Origin: Lachnospiraceae bacterium
GTDB taxonomy: Bacteria; Bacillota; Clostridia; Lachnospirales; Lachnospiraceae
Assembly (NCBI GenBank): GCA_900767585.1
Contig: CAAFZP010000004.1
Span: 1 to 8,011, forward strand
DNA: 8,011 nucleotides
Reading direction: 5' to 3'
In this document: positions 1-6,115 of the stretch, in pieces
Layout: every line of letters starts with the position of its first letter
Numbering within the stretch: position 1 is the stretch's first letter
The notes under the pieces: generated by a model
The model's input: the letters and a program-made list of their open reading frames with translations, nothing else
What the model was told of the DNA's origin: nothing
The model's database searches: none
Program-made: the position numbers and the translations under genes

Positions 1-880
1 TGCTTGCTTTCTCTTAGCTTCCCGTTGGGGAGTTTTCCCTGTTCCACCACTTTCTCCCCAACCTGCTTGCTTCCAAGCAGCTTCCCGTTGGGGAGTTTTC
101 CCTCATTCCTCCACTTTCTCCCCAGTCTTCCCTGCTCTGGCTCCGGCATATGCAGCTTCCGGTTGGGGAGTTTTCCCTGTTCCACCACTTTCTCCCCAAT
201 CTGCTTGCTTTCTCTTAGCTTCCCGTTGGGGAGTTTCTCCTGTTCCACCACTTTCTCCCCAACCTGCTTGCTTCCAAGCAGCTTCCGGTTGGGGAGTTTT
301 TCCTGTTTCACCACTTTCTCCCCTGCCTGCTTGCTTTTCCTTAGCTTCCCGTTGGGGAGTTTTCCTTCATTCCATCACTTTCTCCCCAACCTGCTTGCTT
401 TCCCTTAGCTTCCGGTTGAGGAGTTTTCCCTGTTCCACCATTTTCTCCCCAGCCTGCTTGCTTTCTCTTAGCTTCCGGTTGGGGAGTTTTCCCTGTTTCG
501 CCACTTTCTCCCCAACCTTCCCTGCTCTGGCTCCGGCATATACTGCCTCCTGTTGGGGAGTTTTCCCTATTTCGCCACTTTCTCCCCAGCCTGCTTGCTT
601 TTCCTTAGCTTCCCGTTGGGGAGTTTTCCCTCATTCCACCACTTTCTCCCCTGCCTGCTTGCTTTCAAGCAGCTTCCCGTTGGGGAGTTTTCCCTCATTC
701 CACCACTTTCTCCCCAGTCTGCTTGCTTTCCCTTAGCTTCCGGTTGAGGAGTTTTCCCTGTTCCACCATTTTCTCCCCAGCCTGCTTGCTTTCCCTTAAC
801 TTCCAGTTGGGGAGTTTTCCCTCATTCCACCACTTTCTCCCCAGTCTTCCCTGCTCTGGCTCCGGCATATACTGCCTCCC
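1..880. repeat. Tandem array of 13 hairpin-forming 63-bp units
   Basis: Thirteen units are visible, with the left arm GTTGGGGAG (or GTTGAGGAG) starting at 24, 87, 162, 225, 288, 351, 415, 478, 552, 615, 679, 743 and 806. The spacing is 63 or 64 bp, except for two steps of 75 and 74 bp. About 20-22 bases after each left arm comes CTCCCCAAC or a close variant, so each unit can fold on itself. The 9-bp stem is perfect in units 1, 4, 6 and 8 and shorter in the others. Two inter-hairpin spacers (units 1-2 and 10-11) contain a second 7-bp stem, CTGCTTG/CAAGCAG. A 25-bp spacer block recurs identically at 127-151, 517-541 and 846-870. Short frames cross parts of the array on both strands, but 64- and 74-bp steps shift frame and no start site stands out, so I read it as non-coding. 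The array continues past the left edge. I do not recognise a named repeat family. Confidence 0.93.
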
Positions 881-886
881 ACCAAG

Positions 887-958
887 AAAAAAAGCCACAA
901 CGTTTTGATATAATCCTGTCAATCAGACAGGATCATATCCGTTTTCCGTCATGGCTTT
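887..958 (-). terminator. Composite hairpin terminator after the rpn-like gene
   Basis: On the minus strand, about 27 nt after the rpn stop codon, a large stem-loop forms. The outer 7-bp arms are AAAGCCA (891-897) and TGGCTTT (952-958). The inner 14-bp stem is 907-920 with 926-939, with one G-T wobble and a 5-nt loop. On the minus strand the outer stem runs into a T run (the A run at 887-893 on the plus strand), as expected of an intrinsic terminator. It also separates the nuclease gene from the hairpin array. The outer arms enclose unpaired stretches, so the inner stem may be the main structure. Confidence 0.6.
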
Positions 959-984
959 CATTTTTACACTTATTTATGTTGCCT

Positions 985-1248
985 TTATACTGCCAGTTTC
1001 TCGATTACTTCCAGCGGTAGGCCGGTACTTTCCGATATGTCTGCATGCGATAGCTTACCCAAAGACAAGAGTGTTTTTGCGGTTTCTTTTGCCACTCGTT
1101 CGGCTGTCTCTTTCTCCACGCGTTCAGCTGTCTCTTTCTCCACGCGCTCGGCTGTCTCTTTCTCCACGCGCTCGGCTGTTTCTTTCTCCACACGCTCGGC
1201 TGTCTTCTTCTCTACTTCCTCGCACATTTCCTCTAAGATTCTACACAT
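985..1248 (-). CDS. Possible intragenic Rpn short form (C-terminal 87 residues)
   Basis: Inside the rpn frame, a complete AAGGAGGT (1258-1265, minus strand) lies 9 nt before the ATG for M224. Translation from there would give an 87-residue protein made of the linker, all five TAERVEKE repeats and the helical tail, without the nuclease core. In E. coli, rpn genes are known to make such in-frame short products (RpnS), which bind the full-length nuclease and inhibit it. The internal ribosome site here is at least as good a match to the 16S tail as the one at the gene's own start. The glycines it encodes (the EGG at 218-220) could be there for protein reasons, so this is an inference from the sequence and the family precedent. 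Confidence 0.5.
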   Translation of the reverse strand: MCRILEEMCEEVEKKTAERVEKETAERVEKETAERVEKETAERVEKETAERVAKETAKTLLSLGKLSHADISESTGLPLEVIEKLAV

Positions 1249-1917
1249 ACGATCTCGACCTCCTTCCGTCTCTTTTAGATATTGTACCTCATCCGCCAGT
1301 TCTTTGCTATACATTTCTTCTGATTTTGTGCAATGAAAATCATGCATCAGCCGCCCGATTGGTGTGCTCGGATCCCGATATTCGCCATTCACATATATGA
1401 TATGCAGACCATCCCCAAACAACGCATTGTTGTTTTCTTCAATCTTCCGTTCGATATGGTACAGCGGCTCGCCACGGTCATACTTATCGTTCTCCGTGAT
1501 GAAGATGATGTATGATTCCGGCAAATCGTCAAATTCAGCGCCTTTTTTCAGCAAATCCCGGTCTATCATGCTTCCGTGATATCGCGCACGCTTGGCTCCG
1601 GTTCCTCTATCTTCCCGTTGAATTTCCAGGTCAAACCGCTGATTTCTCTCATCAATCGCTTTTATGTCCAGGCAGATGGAATGCTTGGTCGCACTTTTGT
1701 ATTCAACCTGTGCCTTAGTTTCTATGACTTTCAGGTCATTCCGACCCAGTATTACCCGCAGGATGAATTCGACCGCTTCGATTTTTCCATCCAATGCTTC
1801 CGAAAAAAAATCATCATCCATCAGACGCAACTTGGCAATCCGGGCGAGATGCGCTTCCCGCGTCTGCACTATGTCTGAAAGTTTGATATCCTTTTCATCG
1901 TTTTGTATCTTTGCCAT
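985..1917 (-). CDS. Rpn-family PD-(D/E)XK nuclease / putative transposase
   Basis: This 310-residue protein belongs to the Rpn family (recombination-promoting nuclease, also annotated as PD-(D/E)XK transposase). Characterised E. coli Rpn proteins are DNA endonucleases linked to recombination and phage defence. Residues 30-60 match the family's opening, with the FILRVILGRNDL stretch. The likely catalytic core is D84 in LDIKA followed by E98-x-Q100 in DLEIQ, spaced as in this fold. Residues 239-278 are five 8-residue repeats of TAERVEKE type, and the last 25 residues form the usual short helical tail (LSHADISESTGLPLEVIEKL). The start is supported by AGGAGGAG, with GGAGG 5 nt from the ATG. The gene stands alone on the minus strand, downstream of acpP, next to a broken fragment of a second copy. 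A second product may arise from an internal start at 1248. The native target is not visible from sequence. Confidence 0.9.
   Translation of the reverse strand: MAKIQNDEKDIKLSDIVQTREAHLARIAKLRLMDDDFFSEALDGKIEAVEFILRVILGRNDLKVIETKAQVEYKSATKHSICLDIKAIDERNQRFDLEIQREDRGTGAKRARYHGSMIDRDLLKKGAEFDDLPESYIIFITENDKYDRGEPLYHIERKIEENNNALFGDGLHIIYVNGEYRDPSTPIGRLMHDFHCTKSEEMYSKELADEVQYLKETEGGRDRMCRILEEMCEEVEKKTAERVEKETAERVEKETAERVEKETAERVEKETAERVAKETAKTLLSLGKLSHADISESTGLPLEVIEKLAV
1084..1203 (-). repeat. Five 24-bp in-frame repeats in the rpn-like gene
   Basis: Residues 239-278 are five units of 8 residues (consensus TAERVEKE), encoded by 24-bp tandem DNA repeats. The middle copies are nearly identical in DNA as well as protein, so they look recent and prone to copy-number change by slippage. 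Changing the number of units keeps the frame. The unit is charged and alanine-containing, which suits a continuous helix. If the internal start at 1248 is used, the repeats form most of the short product. Confidence 0.9.
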
Positions 1918-1977
1918 ACACTCCTCCTGTATCGCCCCGGGGTGATGGTTCGTCCATCAGATATTGTCGACAAAAAA

Positions 1978-2007
1978 ACCATATCACAGGTTCGATTGCG
2001 TTGTAAA
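1978..2007 (-). promoter_or_regulatory. Weak candidate promoter for the rpn-like gene
   Basis: On the minus strand, TTTACA (2002-2007) is followed after 18 bp by TATGGT (1978-1983), a modest sigma-A-like match about 60 bp before the gene start. Between it and the gene lie a perfect 10-bp palindrome TTGTCGACAA (1964-1973) and a small hairpin, TGATGG/CCATCA (1943-1959). Either could be a regulatory site, but both are short enough to occur by chance. Confidence 0.3.
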
Positions 2008-2083
2008 GCGTAAGTTTGGAGCATTTGGAAAATGCACGCAGGAATGCGGGTTCACGAGCAGTTTTTCACAGAAAGTTCATAAA

Positions 2084-2155
2084 GTATTCGACCTGCGCTT
2101 TGGTTTCTATGACTTTCAGGTCATTCCGACCCAGTATTACCCGCAGGATGAATTC
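2084..2155 (-). pseudogene. 72-bp remnant of a second rpn-like gene
   Basis: These 72 bp match 1699-1770 inside the intact rpn-like gene with only four mismatches. The last 53 bp (2103-2155 against 1718-1770) are identical. Read on the minus strand they encode the same 24 residues as positions 50-73 of the intact protein. After that the similarity stops and the frame reaches TGA within six codons. No start or remaining domain is present. This is a fragment of a paralogous copy, left by deletion or by recombination between duplicates. The near identity implies that it is recent or kept similar by gene conversion. Confidence 0.9.
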
Positions 2156-2156
2156 T

Positions 2157-2206
2157 CTACATATAAAAAAGGCGCCACCCATCGGGTGACGCCCTTTTAT
2201 ATGTAG
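2157..2206 (-). terminator. Strong intrinsic terminator after acpP
   Basis: A long hairpin starts 21 nt after the acpP stop. The GC-rich core pairs GGCGcCACCC (2171-2180) with GGGTGaCGCC (2184-2193) around a 3-nt loop, with one mismatch. It is extended by AT-rich arms, CTACATATAAAA against TTTTATATGTAG. On the minus strand the core is followed by six Ts. A run of Ts also follows the core on the plus strand, so it could work both ways. It directly abuts the rpn fragment ending at 2155, which places the rpn material just outside the acpP transcript. Confidence 0.85.
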
Positions 2207-2227
2207 AAATTCGGATTTGAGATCTAA

Positions 2228-2461
2228 TTAATCTTCGATTCCGTTGTTCTTCAAGTAATTAACAACGTCCTCAACTGTAGCCATTGCTGCTACATCATCA
2301 GCAGGAATCTCACAACCATACTCTTCTTCCAATGCCATAACGAGCTCATAAAGATCCAATGAATCTGCTCCAAGATCATCCTTGAAAGATGTAGAGAGTT
2401 CAATCTCGCTCTCATCAACGCTAAGCTGGTCTGCAATAATTTCCTTTAACTTTTCTAACAT
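2228..2461 (-). CDS. acpP: Acyl carrier protein
   Basis: This 77-residue acidic protein is a typical bacterial acyl carrier protein, the soluble cytoplasmic carrier that holds growing acyl chains during fatty-acid synthesis. The signature GADSLDLYELVMALEE is present. S34 in the DSLD motif is the expected attachment site of the 4'-phosphopantetheine arm. Length and the four-helix pattern fit the family. The start is fixed by AAAGGAG 8 nt before the ATG. It has its own sigma-A-like promoter (2531-2560) and its own terminator (2157-2206), so it appears to be a single-gene transcript; no other fatty-acid synthesis gene is in the window. Nothing in the protein is unusual. Confidence 0.97.
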   Translation of the reverse strand: MLEKLKEIIADQLSVDESEIELSTSFKDDLGADSLDLYELVMALEEEYGCEIPADDVAAMATVEDVVNYLKNNGIED

Positions 2462-2530
2462 GTTAATAGTCTCCTTTTATTTCATTTTATAACTGCACTT
2501 GCATATCGGCAAAGTGGCTTTCATACAAAA

Positions 2531-2560
2531 AATATACAACAGCCCTATACTTTATGTCAA
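2531..2560 (-). promoter_or_regulatory. Sigma-A-like promoter of acpP
   Basis: Minus strand: perfect TTGACA (2555-2560), 18-bp spacer, then TATATT (2531-2536, five of six consensus bases). This places the transcription start about 65 nt before the acpP ATG. It lies between acpP and the cyclic-di-GMP gene, so acpP need not depend on the upstream gene. Confidence 0.7.
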
Positions 2561-2606
2561 GGTAATATCTACATTTTCTTGGTGAATTTTCCAAAGCCCA
2601 CTGACG

Positions 2607-4289
2607 CTAGAATGCAATCCGCTCGAATTCTTCCACCGGCATCGGTTTTGCGAAGAAATACCCTTGTGCAATGTCGCAATGACTTTCTTTTAGGAAGTCA
2701 ACGTGTGCCTTTGTTTCAACGCCCTCTGCAATCACCTGCAGATTCAAATCCTTCGCCATGCCAATTGTATGGTTCACAACGATTTTTCCCTTCTCGGATG
2801 CAATCTCACTGTCCAAAAATTCCTTGTCGATTTTTATCGTATCCACAGAGATATTTCGAATCAGATTCAAAGATGAGAATCCGGATCCAAAATCGTCAAC
2901 CTCCAGCTTAAATCCCATATTTTGCAACCGCACAAGCACACGGTTTAATTCCTCTGGGTTGTCCAAGAACAGCGACTCCGTAATCTCCAGATTCAAGTGA
3001 TCCGGCGTCAGATTATATTTCGTCAGCAAATGTCTCATCGCATCCTCAAGGTTGTTGTGCTGGATGTGATAACGCGAAATATTGACGGAAATCGGCACAA
3101 CCTCATGCCCTTCGTCGAGCCAGCGGCGGATGTTCTTGCACGCTTCCTCCCACATATATTCGTCCAGCTTCAATATGAAGCCATTTTTCTCAAATAGTGG
3201 TATAAAATCGTTCGGCGGAATAAGCCCTTTCTGCGGATGCTTCCACCGGCACAATACCTCTGCACCGCACAGAGAGTTGTCACTTAAACGGTACTTCGGC
3301 TGCAAATACATCTGATATTGATGCTCTACCAACGCGCGCTCCATATCCTGCTCGATCTCTCCTGCGCGAAGCATTTCCTCGCGGTAATGCTCATCGTAAA
3401 AAGCACAGAATTTCATGATATTTCCCTTCACCGTGCGCTCCGCCATCATCGCGCGGTCACACATCAGGTTAACCGGAATACTCCGATCGTCAACCAGGTA
3501 AATACCAAATTTCGTTACGAGGTCAAAACCAAATGGATTGTTACTGATTTTCTTGCGAATTTTCTCAATCTCTTTGATTATCTCGCCCTTTTTCTCGTAA
3601 TTTATATAAAATACGAACATGTCAGAATGCAATCTGGCATAATTATTCTGATCCCCATACACGTCCTGCAGGACACGTGCAATATAGCGAAGCACTTCAT
3701 CGCCCTTTGCGATGCCATAAATATCGTTGATGTTCTTGAAACGTTCGATATCCAGAAGCACAATTGCAAAATTTTTGTATAAATCCTGAATGACCGCCTG
3801 CGTCTGGTCGTAAAATTGAATCCGGTTCGGAAGGCCGGTCAGCTTATCTACCTCATCTGTCGTATGATTCATCAGCTTAACCGCCTGCTCCATCATGTTT
3901 TGCATAACTACCTGCTCGTTGTCGCCGAGTGCCACCAATGTAGCAAGCACTGCGTCGCGACCGTCGAACCATGCAATGTTGCTATAGCGCCAGGTTGCCA
4001 CACTATCAAACAGCTCTTCGTAGCGCTCGCGGACCAACGGTGTTTGTGTTTTATGTATATGAAGCATCGGGCAGTCCATGCACGGAGTGTCTTTCGTACA
4101 GAACACTTCGTGGCAGATCATGCCCACGCGATCCCCAATCACTTCAATTGCCTTGTCATTCTCATATAATACCTCAAATGTGGACCGGTCGATGACAACG
4201 CACGCTTCGCATCCAGCATTTAAAATAGAATCAATCACCTGCTTGGTGGATTCTGTGTTTAATTCTTCGGAGATTTTTCCGAAATTCAT
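2607..4289 (-). CDS. PAS-GGDEF-EAL protein, probable c-di-GMP phosphodiesterase
   Basis: This 560-residue protein has three parts. Residues 20-130 look like a PAS-type sensor with a cysteine cluster (C59, C64, C70, C73). Residues 145-300 are a GGDEF domain in which the catalytic GGDEF motif is replaced by HSDMF (221-225), so cyclic-di-GMP synthesis is unlikely. Residues 315-560 are an EAL domain with the expected catalytic and metal residues: E344 in EVL, N403, E435, D465-D466, K486, E522 and Q542. The likely reaction is hydrolysis of cyclic-di-GMP to pGpG. The degenerate GGDEF domain may serve as a GTP-sensing regulatory module, as in some characterised relatives. No membrane segment is evident, so it should be cytoplasmic. 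GGAAG 7 nt before the ATG supports the start, and a consensus promoter lies at 4410-4438. No motility or matrix gene is nearby to suggest a target process. Confidence 0.92.
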   Translation of the reverse strand: MNFGKISEELNTESTKQVIDSILNAGCEACVVIDRSTFEVLYENDKAIEVIGDRVGMICHEVFCTKDTPCMDCPMLHIHKTQTPLVRERYEELFDSVATWRYSNIAWFDGRDAVLATLVALGDNEQVVMQNMMEQAVKLMNHTTDEVDKLTGLPNRIQFYDQTQAVIQDLYKNFAIVLLDIERFKNINDIYGIAKGDEVLRYIARVLQDVYGDQNNYARLHSDMFVFYINYEKKGEIIKEIEKIRKKISNNPFGFDLVTKFGIYLVDDRSIPVNLMCDRAMMAERTVKGNIMKFCAFYDEHYREEMLRAGEIEQDMERALVEHQYQMYLQPKYRLSDNSLCGAEVLCRWKHPQKGLIPPNDFIPLFEKNGFILKLDEYMWEEACKNIRRWLDEGHEVVPISVNISRYHIQHNNLEDAMRHLLTKYNLTPDHLNLEITESLFLDNPEELNRVLVRLQNMGFKLEVDDFGSGFSSLNLIRNISVDTIKIDKEFLDSEIASEKGKIVVNHTIGMAKDLNLQVIAEGVETKAHVDFLKESHCDIAQGYFFAKPMPVEEFERIAF

Positions 4290-4325
4290 ATGTCCGCTTC
4301 CTTTTTATGTATATTTTTATTCCCG

Positions 4326-4380
4326 TTCGTGGTACGAATTCAGTTGTTTCTGCTTTCCGCTCGAGTACGAATTCGTGGTA
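4326..4380 (-). repeat. Permuted 13-bp repeats in the leader of the GGDEF-EAL gene
   Basis: Two 16-bp blocks, 4326-4341 and 4365-4380, contain the same two elements (TTCGTGGTA and GTACGAATTC) in opposite order. On the minus strand both read as windows onto a tandem 13-bp word, GAATTCGTACCAC. Each block is partly palindromic (for example ACGAATTCGT), so they may be regulator binding sites or pair with each other in the untranslated RNA between the promoter and the gene. I see no match to a cyclic-di-GMP riboswitch. Confidence 0.6.
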
Positions 4381-4409
4381 AATATTCATTTACCTTTTTG
4401 CATAAATTT

Positions 4410-4438
4410 ACTATAACAATGTTGGAATTTTATGTCAA
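4410..4438 (-). promoter_or_regulatory. Sigma-A-like promoter of the GGDEF-EAL gene
   Basis: Minus strand: perfect TTGACA (4433-4438), 17-bp spacer, TATAGT (4410-4415, five of six). The implied leader is about 110 nt and includes the permuted repeats at 4326-4380. The rest of the 407-bp gap between this gene and perR is very AT-rich (mostly T runs on the plus strand), and I find no gene in it. Confidence 0.75.
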
Positions 4439-4598
4439 TCGAAAAAGGTCAAATACTTTTTTTTACTTGATATTTTCTATATTTTTACTAGTTTTTTGCG
4501 TTGTTTTTATATATTTTTTCCCTATGAATTATACATATTTCTATTTGTGTCGTGTTACATATTTTCTTTCTAAAGATTCTTTATTCCTTGATTTATTG

Positions 4599-4627
4599 TT
4601 GACAGAATCATGTTTCTTTTATATACT
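4599..4627 (+). promoter_or_regulatory. Sigma-A-like promoter of perR
   Basis: Plus strand: perfect TTGACA (4599-4604), 17-bp spacer, TATACT (4622-4627, five of six). Transcription would start near 4634, about 60 nt before the perR ATG. The start point falls inside the candidate PerR operators described next. Confidence 0.78.
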
Positions 4628-4630
4628 GAA

Positions 4631-4657
4631 TAATAAGAATTGTTACTATTATTATTT
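4631..4657 (+). promoter_or_regulatory. Candidate PerR boxes at the perR start site
   Basis: Two overlapping 15-mers, TAATAAGAATTGTTA (4631-4645) and TTACTATTATTATTT (4643-4657), each match the B. subtilis PerR box TTATAATNATTATAA at 10 of 14 defined positions. They sit at and just after the predicted transcription start, where a repressor would block its own gene. The region is AT-rich, so partial matches are easy to get by chance. Confidence 0.4.
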
Positions 4658-4696
4658 GTGTGAAAAGATTTTTGCATTTATTGTTTGGAGGTACGT

Positions 4697-5092
4697 ATGG
4701 CAGCAACTAGCAAATATAGTCATCAGCGTGAAGCTATTATCAATTTTTTGACAGGTAGAACGGATCATCCAACCGCTGATGTTGTCTATCAGCATTTACG
4801 GACCGATCTTCCTACAATCAGTCTGGGAACCGTTTACCGGAATTTAAACCAGATGGCCGCCACTGGGCGGATTCTACGATTGCATGTCGACGGAAAAACA
4901 GATCATTATGATGCAGATACGCATCCACACGCGCATCTGCTTTGCAGCAAATGCGGTGCTGTCTGCGACATTCCAATGAACTTTGAAGATGATCTGATTG
5001 CACAGGCTTCAAATATTTCTACTTGTCGTGTGGATGGTGTCTCTGTACTCTTTTCCGGTTTGTGCGAAAGCTGCACAGATGAAGAAATGTAA
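4697..5092 (+). CDS. perR: PerR-type peroxide-sensing repressor (Fur family)
   Basis: This 131-residue protein has the Fur-family winged helix (residues 1-70, with SLGTVYRNLNQM as the recognition region) and a metal-binding dimerisation half. Counting with a constant offset of 13, every regulatory ligand of B. subtilis PerR is present: H24, D72, H78, H80 and D91 (H37, D85, H91, H93, D104). The four structural zinc cysteines are also present: C83, C86, C123 and C126. The aspartate at D91 is typical of PerR and argues against Fur or Zur. The family senses hydrogen peroxide by metal-catalysed oxidation of its histidines, then releases oxidative-stress genes. The ATG at 4697 is chosen because GGAGG (4687-4691) lies just before it; an upstream in-frame TTG at 4685 has no such site. 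It is convergent with spoIIQ, with 15 bp between stop codons. No target genes are in the window. Confidence 0.9.
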   Translation: MAATSKYSHQREAIINFLTGRTDHPTADVVYQHLRTDLPTISLGTVYRNLNQMAATGRILRLHVDGKTDHYDADTHPHAHLLCSKCGAVCDIPMNFEDDLIAQASNISTCRVDGVSVLFSGLCESCTDEEM

Positions 5093-5107
5093 TCTTCGTG
5101 AAATAAT

Positions 5108-6013
5108 TTACTGCATCAATATAGTTGGATTGATTGGCACACCATTCTTCAAAAGCTCGAAGAAAATGTGCGGACCTTCTTCTGTGTAGTAGCTGCTTGG
5201 CTGCGCTACCTCACCGATATTCTGCGCCGTTGCGATCGTATCACCCTCCGCAACAGTCACATTCATCAGCTGCCCGTAGATTGCTTTGAAACCATTTCCC
5301 ATGATGACGGTCACGGTAGTTCCGTGCTCTTTGTCTTCTTTGACGGATTCCACTACACCTTCAAATGCTGCGAGAACGTTTTCTCCTTCCTTCGACGCGA
5401 TCAGGATGCCCGGATTCACGCGATAGGATCGCAGCGTTTTAAAATATACTGTCGTATCCATGCTAAATGGCAGGATGACCTTGCCTTCCACCGGCCAGAC
5501 GAGTGCGGTTCCCTCGCTGTAGGAATTTGCAACCACAACGCCATCCGCATTCACAATCACTCCGTCACTCCCTGTCTCGGCAGTCTTCTTGTCTTGCTCT
5601 GTCGAATTTCCTTCCGTCTGTGCTCCGGATTTCTCATCCGCCTGTGCAACAGTATTTCCTTCGGTTTGTGCAACAGAATTTTCTTCTGTCTGCGCTGTAG
5701 AACTTCCTTCCGACTGCGCTGCAGTATTTTCATTCGTCTGCGCGACAGTATTTTCTTCCGTCTGTGCATCTGTATTTCCGGCGACTGCATCTCCGGAATT
5801 TGTCTCCGTCACATCCGGGTTCTCCACTTTCGTCTTTGCTTCCTGCTCTGTTATCTCCGGCGTGTTGAGATCCACCGCCTGTTTGTCCACTCCAAACTCG
5901 CTTTTGTAAGTATTGTAATTATAGATTACCATCAGACCAACGAACGCAAGCACTCCGGTGCCTATGGCGATATAGAGTCCTTTCGTCCGCAGAAATTCTT
6001 TGAATCGGTCCAT
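5108..6013 (-). CDS. spoIIQ: SpoIIQ-like membrane protein with degenerate LytM (M23) domain
   Basis: The 301 residues comprise a short cytoplasmic N-terminus, one membrane segment (about 13-32), a long low-complexity linker with seven AQTEGNTV-type repeats (83-138), and an M23/LytM-type domain (173-301). The LytM zinc site is mostly lost: in the HxGxD position there is N200-PGI-L204, and in the HxH position H282-I-F284. Endopeptidase activity is therefore unlikely. B. subtilis SpoIIQ is also a degenerate LytM protein; it sits in the forespore membrane and binds SpoIIIAH across the intermembrane space during engulfment. The gene directly follows spoIID, the same order as in C. difficile, which supports the call. 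A strong GGAGG lies 6 nt before the ATG. There is no clear terminator before the convergent perR. The alternative is an unrelated membrane-anchored M23 pseudoenzyme. Confidence 0.78.
   Translation of the reverse strand: MDRFKEFLRTKGLYIAIGTGVLAFVGLMVIYNYNTYKSEFGVDKQAVDLNTPEITEQEAKTKVENPDVTETNSGDAVAGNTDAQTEENTVAQTNENTAAQSEGSSTAQTEENSVAQTEGNTVAQADEKSGAQTEGNSTEQDKKTAETGSDGVIVNADGVVVANSYSEGTALVWPVEGKVILPFSMDTTVYFKTLRSYRVNPGILIASKEGENVLAAFEGVVESVKEDKEHGTTVTVIMGNGFKAIYGQLMNVTVAEGDTIATAQNIGEVAQPSSYYTEEGPHIFFELLKNGVPINPTILMQ
5600..5767 (-). repeat. Seven 24-bp repeats encoding the SpoIIQ linker
   Basis: Residues 83-138 are seven 8-residue units starting AQ (AQTEENTV, AQTNENTA, AQSEGSST, AQTEENSV, AQTEGNTV, AQADEKSG, AQTEGNST). 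The matching DNA is a diverged 24-bp tandem repeat. The composition (Q, T, E, N, S, A) suggests a flexible extracytoplasmic spacer between the membrane anchor and the LytM domain. The unit length equals that in the rpn-like gene, but the sequences are unrelated. Confidence 0.88.
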
Positions 6014-6115
6014 ACTCTGCCTCCTTTTGATTTGCTAATGCTAGTATGGACACATCATTTTCCTTTTATACAATTATTTCTAATTTTGCTTCTGTCTGCT
6101 CCGTCACCGGCAATC

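Noticed and set aside
1..880. CRISPR array
   Set aside because: Spacers are not unique: they fall into a few repeated classes. The conserved part is two separated arms rather than one 24-40 bp repeat, and no cas gene is nearby.
4..908. Open frames on both strands through the left array, giving repetitive Ser/Phe/Leu-rich or Lys/Trp-rich peptides
   Set aside because: They exist because 63 bp is a multiple of three; 64- and 74-bp steps break every frame, and no ribosome site or known domain supports them.
4230..4394. Minus-strand upstream ORF of about 50 codons overlapping the start of the GGDEF-EAL gene
   Set aside because: Its ATG is only 3 nt from a weak AAAGG, and the peptide is just a reading of the permuted leader repeats. 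Translation is possible but not supported.
4685..4696. TTG start for perR four codons upstream
   Set aside because: The TTG overlaps the GGAGG that serves the ATG at 4697, and the constant offset to B. subtilis PerR is satisfied without it.
4290..4751. Plus-strand open frame through the AT-rich gap before perR
   Set aside because: Phe/Tyr-rich product of T-rich DNA, overlaps the perR promoter and start, and has no ribosome site or recognisable domain.
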